In this document: piece after piece, positions 9,888 to 17,953 of the stretch
Position numbering within the stretch: the first letter of the stretch is position 1
How the letters are laid out: each line of letters starts with the position of its first letter
Assembly: GCF_018417635.1 (NCBI RefSeq)
Contig: NZ_CP071007.1
Span: 186,001-250,000 of the forward strand
Direction of reading: 5' to 3'
DNA length: 64,000 bases
From: Pseudomonas sp. SORT22
GTDB taxonomy: Bacteria; Pseudomonadota; Gammaproteobacteria; Pseudomonadales; Pseudomonadaceae
The notes under the pieces: generated by a model
Seen by the model: the letters and a program-made list of their open reading frames with translations, nothing else
The model's database searches: none
What the model was told of the DNA's origin: nothing
Position numbers and translations under genes: made by a program

Positions 9888-10276
9888 TTACGCCAGCGGT
9901 TGTGGTCCTGACGCCACTGGTTCATCTCGACCACGTTATCGTGGTGTGGCGGCGTCTTGATCTCGAACGGGTAGGGCGCCAGTTCGATCTGCATGGTATG
10001 GGCGCCGAACTGGGTGACGGTACCGGGGTGGCGCTGTTCGCCGGTCACGGTGAATTCGAAGTTGTACACCCGGGCCAGGCGTTTGCGGCCGTTGGCATCG
10101 CGAACAAAGCCGATGCGCTTGAGCGCGACATTGCCATCGAGCAGCTCCAGGTCGAGCTTGGCGCAGTGCTGCTTGACCCGCTCCAGAGCCTTTTCACGCA
10201 AGCCGTGGTTATGCCACAACCAAGCGCCTGCCGTGGCCAGCAGCATCAGCACGAAGAGATTTCCCAGGGTCAACAT
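9884..10276 (-). CDS. DUF3301 family membrane-anchored protein
   Basis: A 130-residue protein with one N-terminal membrane anchor ([18 protein letters not shown]) and a conserved soluble DUF3301 region ([35 protein letters not shown]). The pattern is typical of small inner-membrane proteins of Pseudomonas with unknown role. GGAG lies upstream of the ATG. It ends in the same CTAG tetranucleotide as the convergent COG0523 gene, so the two reading frames overlap by four bases. Confidence 0.82.
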   Translation of the reverse strand: MLTLGNLFVLMLLATAGAWLWHNHGLREKALERVKQHCAKLDLELLDGNVALKRIGFVRDANGRKRLARVYNFEFTVTGEQRHPGTVTQFGAHTMQIELAPYPFEIKTPPHHDNVVEMNQWRQDHNRWRN

Positions 10277-10395
10277 TTACATATGCTCCAACGAGGTATG
10301 CCCAGCTTAACTGCCTCCCCGGTCTGTCGTACAGGTGGCATTTAGCGCCATACTGCGCGCCTTGTTTTTCATTCCTACGCTTTCGGAAGACCTGC

Positions 10396-11268
10396 ATGAA
10401 ACGTACACCGCATCTGCTCGCCATCCAGTCCCACGTGGTTTTCGGCCATGCCGGCAACAGCGCCGCAGTGTTTCCCATGCAGCGGGTCGGGGTGAAGGTC
10501 TGGCCGCTCAATACCGTGCAGTTCTCCAACCATACTCAGTATGGCCAGTGGACCGGAGAAGTGCTTGCTCCAGCGCAAATACCTGCACTGGTAGAAGGGA
10601 TTGCGACGATCGGTGAGCTGGGCAACTGCGATGCGGTGTTGTCCGGCTACCTGGGCAGTGCCGAGCAGGGGCGGGCGATCCTCAGCGGCGTGGCCCGGAT
10701 CAAGGCGGCCAACCCGCGCGCCTTGTACCTCTGCGACCCGGTGATGGGCCATCCCGAGAAGGGCTGTATCGTTCCGGCCGAGGTCAGCGAGTTTCTGCTC
10801 GAAGAAGCGCTGGCCCGTGCTGATGTGCTGTGCCCGAACCAGCTGGAACTGGACAGCTTCTGCGGGCGCCGTGCCGAGTCGTTGCAAGACTGTGTCGACA
10901 TGGCCCGCAGCCTGCTGGAGCGCGGCCCGAAAGCGGTGCTGGTCAAGCACCTGGCGTACCCGGGGCGTGGCGCGGAAGATTTCGAGATGCTGCTGGTGAC
11001 CGGCGAAGGGAGCTGGCACATCCGCCGCCCGCTGCTGGCATTCGCCCGCCAGCCGGTAGGCGTTGGTGACCTGACATCAGGCTTGTTCCTGGCGCGCTTG
11101 CTGCTCGGCGATGACTGGCTAGCGGCGTTTGAATTCACCGCCGCCGCGGTGCACGAAGTGCTGCTGGAAACCCAGGCCTGTGCCAGCTACGAGCTGGAAC
11201 TGGTGCGGGCGCAAGATCGCATCGTGCACCCGCGGCTGCGCTTTGCGGCGCAGCCTCTGGCCTTTTAA
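10396..11268 (+). CDS. pdxY: Pyridoxal kinase
   Basis: Ribokinase-family enzyme phosphorylating pyridoxal in the vitamin B6 salvage pathway. The 290-residue protein has the N-terminal substrate loop [16 protein letters not shown], the central YLCDPVMGH motif, LCPNQLELD, and the C-terminal anion-hole/catalytic segment [12 protein letters not shown], in which Asp is the base. This distinguishes PdxY from PdxK by overall similarity. GGAAG precedes the start. It stands alone, convergent with a thioesterase gene whose stop is 10 bp away. Confidence 0.93.
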   Translation: MKRTPHLLAIQSHVVFGHAGNSAAVFPMQRVGVKVWPLNTVQFSNHTQYGQWTGEVLAPAQIPALVEGIATIGELGNCDAVLSGYLGSAEQGRAILSGVARIKAANPRALYLCDPVMGHPEKGCIVPAEVSEFLLEEALARADVLCPNQLELDSFCGRRAESLQDCVDMARSLLERGPKAVLVKHLAYPGRGAEDFEMLLVTGEGSWHIRRPLLAFARQPVGVGDLTSGLFLARLLLGDDWLAAFEFTAAAVHEVLLETQACASYELELVRAQDRIVHPRLRFAAQPLAF

Positions 11269-11277
11269 CGGGCGGTC

Positions 11278-11763
11278 TTAAAGGGCGTCGCCCTTGAGCT
11301 CCTGGTAACGCTTCTCCAGCTCCTGACGTATCAGCCGGCGCTGTTTACCCTGGAGGAAACGGCGCTTCTCTTCGCTGCTTTCAGGCTGGCGCGGCGGCAC
11401 CGCAACCGGCTTGCGGTCGTCGTCGACGGCGACCATGGTGAAGAAGCAGCTGTTGCTGTGGCGCACCGAACGCTCGCGAATATTCTCAGTGACCACCTTG
11501 ATGCCGACTTCCATCGAGGTGTTGCCGGTGTAGTTGACCGAAGCGAGGAAGGTCACCAGCTCGCCGACATGCACCGGCTCGCGAAAGACCACCTGGTCGA
11601 CCGACAGGGTCACCACATAACGACCGGCGTAGCGGCTGGCGCAGGCATAGGCCACTTCGTCGAGGTATTTGAGCAGCGTGCCGCCGTGGACGTTGCCAGA
11701 AAAGTTGGCCATGTCCGGGGTCATCAGGACGGTCATCGACAGCTGGGCGTTTCCAGGTTCCAT
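11278..11763 (-). CDS. Acyl-CoA thioesterase, hot-dog fold (BFIT/YciA-like)
   Basis: Hydrolyses fatty acyl-CoA to free acid and CoA. The 161-residue hot-dog domain has the active-site stretch MANFSGNVHGGTLLKYLDEVAY near residue 18 and the strand SVDQVVFREPVHVGE. The charged C-terminal tail (EEKRRFLQGKQRRL...) is typical of Pseudomonas homologues. I chose the ATG at 11763 (MEPGNAQLS), preceded by GTGAG, over an upstream extension to 11841 that lacks family-like sequence. Confidence 0.88.
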   Translation of the reverse strand: MEPGNAQLSMTVLMTPDMANFSGNVHGGTLLKYLDEVAYACASRYAGRYVVTLSVDQVVFREPVHVGELVTFLASVNYTGNTSMEVGIKVVTENIRERSVRHSNSCFFTMVAVDDDRKPVAVPPRQPESSEEKRRFLQGKQRRLIRQELEKRYQELKGDAL

Positions 11764-12088
11764 AGTGTGCTCACGGTAAGGTTGCGCTGAGGCGGGGTGG
11801 CGATTGCTGTTCACGCTTCTTTCCCCCAATACGATTCCCATCTAAGTAGACGGGACGCTGACAGCGGCCTTGCCGTCACGCTATTTGTGCCATTTGCGGC
11901 GATGCTTTGGTCGATCTGTTTCTTCATATTGCACCGGCTTTTCGCGACAAGCGGCGGTGTTAACCTGAAGAAGCCCATGCAAGGTGGGCATTCCTACATT
12001 TAAAACGCTATGTACCCGCAACTCAATCAGACAATTCATCGGGTGAGTTGCGGCTTGTCTCTGGATACCAGGTAAGGAGTCCCACGCC
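11764..12088. other. 325-bp intergenic region with a 10-bp inverted repeat
   Basis: This divergent promoter region lies between the thioesterase and the antiporter. No convincing small gene is visible: an ORF at 11797-12003 has no ribosome site. The notable structure is CCGCAACTCA at 12016-12025 with its perfect inverse at 12044-12053, an 18-nt loop between them, placed in the expected 5' leader of the antiporter gene. Confidence 0.5.
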
Positions 12089-13849
12089 GTGCATGCCATC
12101 AGCTTTATCCAGGATTTGGCAGTGATCATGCTGGTTGCCGGGGTGGTCACTATCCTCTTCCACCGTTTCAAACAGCCGGTAGTGCTTGGCTACATTGTTG
12201 CCGGCTTCATCATCGGCCCGCACACCCCGCCGTTCGGCCTGATTCACGACGAAGAGACGATCAAGACCCTGGCCGAGCTCGGCGTGATCTTCCTGATGTT
12301 CTGCCTGGGCCTGGAGTTCAGCCTGCGCAAGTTGTTCAAGGTCGGGGCCACGGCGTTTATCGCCGCGTTCCTGGAAATCGTGCTGATGATCTGGATCGGC
12401 TTCGAGATCGGCCGCTGGTTCGGCTGGAACACCATGGACTCACTGTTCCTCGGCGCCATCCTGGCGATTTCCTCGACCACCATCATCGTCAAGGCGCTCA
12501 ACGACCTGAAGATGAAGAACGAGCGTTTTGCCCAACTGATCTTCGGCGTGCTGATCGTCGAAGACATCCTTGGCATCGGCATCATCGCCTTGCTCTCGGG
12601 TATTGCCGTGAGTGGCACGGTGAGCTCGGGCGAGGTGTTTTCCACGGTCGGCAAGTTGTCGCTGTTCATGATCGTTGCCTTGGTCATCGGCATTTTGCTG
12701 GTGCCGCGCCTGTTGGCTTACGTGGCCCGCTTCGAAAGCAACGAGATGCTGCTGATTACCGTCCTGGGCTTGTGTTTCGGTTTTTGCCTGTTGGTGGTCA
12801 AGCTTGAATACAGCATGGTCCTGGGCGCCTTTCTGATTGGCGCGATCATGGCCGAGTCGCGCCAGTTGCTGAAGATCGAGCGCCTGATCGAACCGGTACG
12901 CGACCTGTTCAGCGCCATCTTCTTTGTCGCCATCGGCTTGATGATCGATCCGTCGATCCTGGTCGAGTATGCCTGGCCGATCGTGGTCATCACCATTGCC
13001 GTGGTGCTGGGCAAGATGCTGTCCTGCGGCATGGGCGCCTTTATCGCCGGCAACGACGGACGTACCTCTCTGCGGGTCGGGATGGGGCTTTCACAAATTG
13101 GCGAGTTCTCGTTCATCATCGCCGCACTGGGCATGACCCTGCAGGTCACCAGCGACTTCCTGTACCCGGTGGCGGTAGCCGTTTCGGCCATCACCACGCT
13201 GCTTACCCCGTATCTGATTCGCGCCGCCGACCCGCTGTCGCTGAAGCTCGCCAAGGTCGTGCCGGGGCGCCTGTCGCGGGTGCTGTCGCTGTACGGCGAA
13301 TGGCTGCGCAGCATCCAGCCCCATGGCCAAGGGGCATTGCTGGCGTCGATGATCCGACGGATTCTGCTGCAGGTGGGGGTGAACCTGGCGTTGGTGGTGG
13401 CGATCTTCTTCAGCGGTGGTTATTTCGCCGCGCGCATTGGTGACTACCTGAGCGAATGGGTCAGCGATGTCGGCCAGCAGAAGGCCTTGATCTGGGGCGT
13501 GGCGCTGATGCTGTCGCTGCCTTTCCTGATCGCTGCGTACCGCAAGCTCAAGGCGCTGTCGATGCTGCTGGCGGAGATGGGGGTCAAGCCGGAGATGGCC
13601 GGGCGCCACACCCAGCGGGTTCGACGGGTGATTGCCGAGGTCATTCCGTTGCTGTCGCTGTTGGTGATCTTTTTGCTGCTGTCGGCGCTGTCGGCCAGCA
13701 TTCTGCCCACCAGCGAGCTGCTGTTGCTGATCGTGGTAGTCGCGGCAGTGGTGGTGGCGGTGCTGTGGCGCTGGTTCATCCGTGTGCATACACGCATGCA
13801 GATCGCTTTGCTGGAGACCCTGGAAAACAACCAGGAAAACCACCAATAA
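12089..13849 (+). CDS. CPA2-family cation/proton antiporter (KefB-like)
   Basis: Inner-membrane monovalent cation/proton antiporter. Residues about 1-385 form the Na_H_exchanger domain with the KQPVVLGYIVAGFIIGPHTP opening, the ILAISSTTIIVKAL helix and VEDILGIGIIALLSG, which contains the paired acidic residue of the transport site. Instead of the cytosolic nucleotide-binding RCK domain of KefB/KefC, the last ~170 residues hold about four further hydrophobic segments. The start is GTG at 12089 with AAGGAG nine bases upstream. Transported ion cannot be deduced. Confidence 0.88.
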   Translation: MHAISFIQDLAVIMLVAGVVTILFHRFKQPVVLGYIVAGFIIGPHTPPFGLIHDEETIKTLAELGVIFLMFCLGLEFSLRKLFKVGATAFIAAFLEIVLMIWIGFEIGRWFGWNTMDSLFLGAILAISSTTIIVKALNDLKMKNERFAQLIFGVLIVEDILGIGIIALLSGIAVSGTVSSGEVFSTVGKLSLFMIVALVIGILLVPRLLAYVARFESNEMLLITVLGLCFGFCLLVVKLEYSMVLGAFLIGAIMAESRQLLKIERLIEPVRDLFSAIFFVAIGLMIDPSILVEYAWPIVVITIAVVLGKMLSCGMGAFIAGNDGRTSLRVGMGLSQIGEFSFIIAALGMTLQVTSDFLYPVAVAVSAITTLLTPYLIRAADPLSLKLAKVVPGRLSRVLSLYGEWLRSIQPHGQGALLASMIRRILLQVGVNLALVVAIFFSGGYFAARIGDYLSEWVSDVGQQKALIWGVALMLSLPFLIAAYRKLKALSMLLAEMGVKPEMAGRHTQRVRRVIAEVIPLLSLLVIFLLLSALSASILPTSELLLLIVVVAAVVVAVLWRWFIRVHTRMQIALLETLENNQENHQ

Positions 13850-13906
13850 GAGGCGCTTCCTGCGCGGGGCGGTTCGAATGTCCGAGGGGATGGAGCGGTA
13901 GCGAAG

Positions 13907-13930
13907 CGCCACGCGCGGGAAGGCGTGGCG
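13907..13930 (+). terminator. Stem-loop downstream of the antiporter gene
   Basis: CGCCACGC and GCGTGGCG form an 8-bp perfect stem with an 8-nt loop between the antiporter stop and the convergent SUKH gene. Only a short AT stretch follows, so termination is plausible but not strong. Confidence 0.4.
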
Positions 13931-13983
13931 ATTCTACGAGCATTAATAGCCAAGAGCCATTATTTTATGCGGGTATTTCTCAT

Positions 13984-14391
13984 TCAGCTTTCCAGCCAGA
14001 CATCCCGCGCCCAGTGCCAGACCGATTCCCAGCTGTCCTCGGTAACGATCTCTTCTTCGCCGGACCACAGCACCACGGTGCCGTCCTCTTCGACGCAGTA
14101 GTAATCGTCGCCGTCCTGGCAGATCGGGATCAGGTCGCGCGGCACGCCGGCATCCCAGGCATTGGCTGCCACGTCCGGCAAGTAGGTATGCGACTGCGGG
14201 TCGGTGACGGTGACCGGCTCCAGGCTGCCGTAGACCACGTCGCTGACCGTCAGCAGGAATTCCTTGAAGACGAACGGAATGTTGATGAACAACTCTTCTT
14301 CGATTTCGACCAGTTGGTCTTCGTCCGGCAACTCCAGCGGCACCGGTACCGGTTCATTGGCTTCTCGGAGCTGTTCGATGACTTCTTCCAC
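13984..14391 (-). CDS. SMI1/KNR4 (SUKH) domain protein
   Basis: A 135-residue acidic protein of the SUKH superfamily, with the typical opening LVEIEEELFINIPFVFKEFLLTVSD, in which the first helix and strand precede the domain core, and the D/E-rich strand DYYCVEEDGTVVLWSGEEEI. SUKH proteins are often immunity proteins for contact-dependent toxins, but this is a stand-alone copy without a toxin gene in the neighbourhood, so a housekeeping role is as likely. The start is GTG with AGAGGA seven bases upstream. Confidence 0.82.
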   Translation of the reverse strand: MEEVIEQLREANEPVPVPLELPDEDQLVEIEEELFINIPFVFKEFLLTVSDVVYGSLEPVTVTDPQSHTYLPDVAANAWDAGVPRDLIPICQDGDDYYCVEEDGTVVLWSGEEEIVTEDSWESVWHWARDVWLES

Positions 14392-14458
14392 GGTTCTATC
14401 CTCTAACCTTTACGACACGCTGCGCGTTATACCCTAGTAGCCTGCTGCGCTAAAAGCA

Positions 14459-14487
14459 AAACCCCGGGACAAGCCCGGGGTTTTTTG
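14459..14487. terminator. Bidirectional intrinsic terminator
   Basis: CCCCGGG-acaag-CCCGGGG hairpin with a run of six T on the plus side and four A on the other, so it has U-tails in both directions. On the minus strand it terminates the Tim44-like gene before the SUKH gene. Confidence 0.85.
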
Positions 14488-14502
14488 TGCAATGCCTCAA
14501 GA

Positions 14503-15351
14503 TCAGCCGTTCTGACGGATCCCGGCAACCAGCCAAGGCTGGTTCTCGCCCGGCGCGCGTTCCATGTTCCAGCTTTCGCTGAACGGTTCGCCCTGGTCGA
14601 AGCGCGAAGTCTTCGATACACCGCTGAAGGTCAGGGTGGCGATGGTCTTGTCGGCGCGGTCGTCGACACCTTCAAGCTGCACATTCAGGTCGTCGATGTA
14701 AGTGGACTGGAAGGCATCACCCAGGTCAGCACGCTCCTGCTTGAGGAACTGCAGCATCTGCGGAGTGACGAACTCGGCGATCTTGTCCATTTCGTTGGCG
14801 TCCCAGTGCTGCTGCAGCGACTGGAAGTGGTTGCGGGCAGCCGCCAGGAAGCTCTGCTCGTTGAACCAGGCCGGGGCGTTGATTACCGGACGGGCGGCGG
14901 CAGGTGCAGCCGAACCACCGAAGATCGACGGCTGCGCAGGCTGGTGCGCTTCACGCTGGAAAGGCGCGTGGCCGGCGGCGGCCATTTGTGGCTGCTGCTT
15001 GCGGCGACGGGCGGCGATGAAGCGGAACGCCAGGAAGGCAATCAGCGCCATGATCAGGATGTCGAAGATCTGCATGCCCTGGAAGCCGTCGCCCATGAAC
15101 ATGGAGGCCAGCAGGCCACCGGCGGCGAGGCCGGCCAGCGGGCCGAGCCAGCGCGAAGCACCGCTGGCGGCGGCAGGTGCGCGACCTGGCGCGGTTGGCG
15201 AGGCAGCCGGGGTAGCTGGGGCTGCCTGGCGGGTCTGGTGGGTCGGCGCGGCGCCCGAGCTCTTGCCGCCGCCGAAGCGTTTGGCGTTGGCGTCGAGACT
15301 CATCGTCAGGCCGATGCACAGCGCCAAAGCGATGCTAAGAAAACGTTGCAT
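14503..15351 (-). CDS. Tim44-like domain membrane protein
   Basis: A 282-residue protein with an N-terminal signal peptide (MQRFLSIALALCIGLTMSLDANAK), an Ala/Pro/Gly-rich linker with GGGKSSGAA, hydrophobic segments at about residues 85-105 and 110-130, and a C-terminal Tim44/MBA1-like domain from about residue 150 (FNEQSFLAAARNHFQSLQQHWD, MDKIAEFVTPQM). Bacterial members are inner-membrane associated with unclear role. The frame extends 51 codons further upstream into REP DNA; the ATG at 15351 is chosen because the signal peptide begins there. Confidence 0.85.
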   Translation of the reverse strand: MQRFLSIALALCIGLTMSLDANAKRFGGGKSSGAAPTHQTRQAAPATPAASPTAPGRAPAAASGASRWLGPLAGLAAGGLLASMFMGDGFQGMQIFDILIMALIAFLAFRFIAARRRKQQPQMAAAGHAPFQREAHQPAQPSIFGGSAAPAAARPVINAPAWFNEQSFLAAARNHFQSLQQHWDANEMDKIAEFVTPQMLQFLKQERADLGDAFQSTYIDDLNVQLEGVDDRADKTIATLTFSGVSKTSRFDQGEPFSESWNMERAPGENQPWLVAGIRQNG

Positions 15352-15462
15352 AGAAGGGTATTCCCGTTTTGTGGATTGCACGCGCGTCATGGTGCACAGG
15401 TTGTAGGACACATGACCAGCGCCATAATGTTTCCAGCTTTTGCCTGAATGATCTGAATACGC

Positions 15463-15534
15463 TGTAGGAGCGGGCTTGCCCCGCGATTGCGGCGTGCAAG
15501 TCACATTGCATCGCGGGGCAAGCCCGCTCCTACA
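15463..15534. repeat. REP pair in inverted orientation (REPIN-like)
   Basis: TGTAGGAGCGGGCTTGCCCC at the left is mirrored by its inverse at the right, with about 22 bp between arms. This is the common Pseudomonas REP sequence; it sits between the Tim44-like gene promoter and the end of uvrD. Confidence 0.9.
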
Positions 15535-15546
15535 GGATTTTCTGCT

Positions 15547-17730
15547 TTACAGCGCTTCGAGCTTGGCGTAACCGAGCATCAGCCACTTGCTGCCTTCGGC
15601 AAAGTTGACCTGGACCCGGGCCTGGGCGCCGGAGCCTTCGAAGTTGAGGATCACACCTTCGCCAAATACCGCATGCTGCACCCGCTGGCCAAGGTTGAAG
15701 GCGGTCTGCGGGATGTTGGCGTTGGCGAACAGGCTGCTCGAGTTCTGCTGCTGACCGGAGCCGAACGGGCGGCTGACGCTGTTGGACAAGCGCACTTCCT
15801 GCACCAGGCCGGCCGGAATTTCGCGTACGAAGCGCGAGACCTTGTTGTAGGTCTCGCTGCCGTACAGCCTGCGGGTTTCGGCGTAGGTCATCACCAGCTG
15901 CTGCATTGCGCGGGTGATGCCGACATAGGCCAGGCGGCGTTCTTCTTCAAGACGGCCGGGCTCTTCCAGGCTCATCTTGTGTGGGAACAGGCCTTCTTCC
16001 ATGCCGACCAGGAAGACGTGAGGGAATTCCAGGCCCTTGGCACTGTGCAGGGTCATCAGCTGGATGCTGTCTTCGTGCTCGTCGGCCTGGGCGTCGCCGG
16101 CTTCCAGCGAGGCATGGCCGAGGAAGGCCGCCAGTGGCGACAATTCGGCGTCTTCTTCGCTGTTTTCGAAGTTGCGCGCGGCGCTGACCAGTTCCTCAAG
16201 GTTTTCTACCCGGGCCTGGCCTTTTTCGCCTTTCTCTTCCTGGTGATAGACGATCAGCCCGGACTGCTCGATAACCGTCTGGGTCATCAGGTGCAGGGGC
16301 ATCTCCAGGACTTTGGCGGCAAGGTTCTCGATCATTTCCATGAACGCGCCCAAGGCACTGGCGGCACGGCCTTTGAGCGCCTTGTTGGCGATCAGCAGGC
16401 TCATCGACTCCCACATCGAAACCTGGGCGTGGCGCGCGTGCTCGCGAATCGCTTCGACGGTTTTCTCGCCGATACCGCGCGGCGGCACGTTGATCACCCG
16501 CTCAAGGGCGGCATCGTTGCCGCGGCCTTCGAGCAGGCGCAGGTAGGCCATGGCGTTCTTGATCTCGGCGCGTTCGAAGAAGCGCTGGCCGCCATAGATG
16601 CGATAAGGAATGCGTTCACGCAGCAGTGCTTCTTCAAGCACCCGCGACTGGGCGTTGGAGCGATAGAGGATGGCGATGTCGCTGCGTGCCAGGCCGGTCT
16701 TGAGTGCGCTTTCGATGCTCTCGACCACGTAGCGGGCTTCGTCGTGTTCGTTGAAGGCAGCGTACAGGCTCAGCGGTTCGCCATCGCCGCCATCGGTCCA
16801 CAGCTCTTTGCCCAGGCGCCCGCTGTTGTTGGCGATCAGGGCGTTGGCCGCCTTGAGGATGCCGGCGGTGGAACGGTAGTTCTGCTCCAGGCGGATCAGC
16901 TCGGCGTCAGGGAAGTCGGCGGTGTACTGGTGGATGTTCTCGATCTTGGCACCGCGCCAGCCGTAAATCGATTGGTCGTCATCGCCGACCACCATCAGGC
17001 TGTCGCCGCCCTTGGCCAGCAGCCGCAGCCAGGCGTACTGCACGGCGTTGGTATCCTGGAATTCGTCGACCAGCACATGGCGGAAGCGCCGCTGGTAGTG
17101 CTCGAGCAGGCCGGGGTGGTCGCGCCACAGGTCCAGGGCGCGCAGCAGCAGCTCGGAGAAGTCGATGACGCCGGCGCGCTGGCAGGCTGCCTCGTAGGCT
17201 TCATAAATGCTGCGCATGGTGCCCAGGAACAGGTCGCCGCTGGCTTGGATATGTTGCGGGCGCAGGCCTTCGTCTTTCTGGCCGTTGATGAACCACTGTG
17301 CCTGGCGCGCCGGCCAGCGCTGTTCATCCAGGCCCAGCTCGCGGATTACGCGTTTGACCAGACGCTGCTGGTCGTCGCTGTCGAGGATCTGGAAGTTCTG
17401 GTTCAGCCCTGCCTCTTGCCAGTGCGCGCGCAACAGGCGGTGCGCCAGGCCGTGGAAGGTGCCGACCCACATGCCGGCCGGGTTGATGCCCATCAGCTGT
17501 TCGATACGCTGGCGCATCTCGGCAGCGGCCTTGTTGGTGAAGGTCACCGACAGGATCGAGTGCGGCGAGGCCTGCACCACCTGGATCAACCAGGCGATGC
17601 GGTGCACCAGCACACGGGTCTTGCCGGAGCCGGCACCGGCCAGGACCAACTGACGACCGACCGGCGCAGCTACAGCCTGGCGTTGGGCGTCGTTGAGAGA
17701 GTTCAACAGGAGAGAGAGATCATCGCGCAT
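15547..17730 (-). CDS. uvrD: DNA helicase II (UvrD)
   Basis: Superfamily 1A 3'-5' helicase for nucleotide excision and mismatch repair. The 727-residue protein contains Walker A AGAGSGKT near residue 33, motif Ia VTFTNKAA, motif II VDEFQDTN, motif III GDDDQSIYGWRGA, motif IV QNYRS, the VTLHSAKGLEF-type motif V (TLHSAKGLEFPHVF) and motif VI VGITRA. The C-terminal tail ends in a Tudor-like segment (GQRVQHAVFGEGVIL) that in UvrD contacts RNA polymerase or DNA. Length equals E. coli UvrD. It is transcribed away from the GGDEF/EAL gene. Confidence 0.96.
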   Translation of the reverse strand: MRDDLSLLLNSLNDAQRQAVAAPVGRQLVLAGAGSGKTRVLVHRIAWLIQVVQASPHSILSVTFTNKAAAEMRQRIEQLMGINPAGMWVGTFHGLAHRLLRAHWQEAGLNQNFQILDSDDQQRLVKRVIRELGLDEQRWPARQAQWFINGQKDEGLRPQHIQASGDLFLGTMRSIYEAYEAACQRAGVIDFSELLLRALDLWRDHPGLLEHYQRRFRHVLVDEFQDTNAVQYAWLRLLAKGGDSLMVVGDDDQSIYGWRGAKIENIHQYTADFPDAELIRLEQNYRSTAGILKAANALIANNSGRLGKELWTDGGDGEPLSLYAAFNEHDEARYVVESIESALKTGLARSDIAILYRSNAQSRVLEEALLRERIPYRIYGGQRFFERAEIKNAMAYLRLLEGRGNDAALERVINVPPRGIGEKTVEAIREHARHAQVSMWESMSLLIANKALKGRAASALGAFMEMIENLAAKVLEMPLHLMTQTVIEQSGLIVYHQEEKGEKGQARVENLEELVSAARNFENSEEDAELSPLAAFLGHASLEAGDAQADEHEDSIQLMTLHSAKGLEFPHVFLVGMEEGLFPHKMSLEEPGRLEEERRLAYVGITRAMQQLVMTYAETRRLYGSETYNKVSRFVREIPAGLVQEVRLSNSVSRPFGSGQQQNSSSLFANANIPQTAFNLGQRVQHAVFGEGVILNFEGSGAQARVQVNFAEGSKWLMLGYAKLEAL

Positions 17731-17953
17731 CCGGCCATTTTAGGGGCGCAGGCGACCCTTGGGCAAATATACAGTAGAAAAACTTGGCGCTGACGACCGG
17801 CCGGTCACCGGCTGCAGCCCAAGGCCTGCGTGCTTGAGCACCTGCCGTCGGGAAATGCGATGAAATAATTATGATCCAGAGCAGTTTGGCCCAGGGGCTT
17901 GCTTGTGTATGCTCCGTGCACGTTTAAGGCTAACCATTACAAGAACACCGCCT

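Noticed and set aside
11797..12003. 68-residue open frame in the gap before the antiporter
   Set aside because: No ribosome site and no recognisable domain; it overlaps the promoter region of two divergent genes.
15487..17793. 768-residue open frame antisense to uvrD
   Set aside because: It mirrors the uvrD gene exactly, has no family-like motifs and starts inside a REP element. Long antisense frames are common in GC-rich coding DNA.
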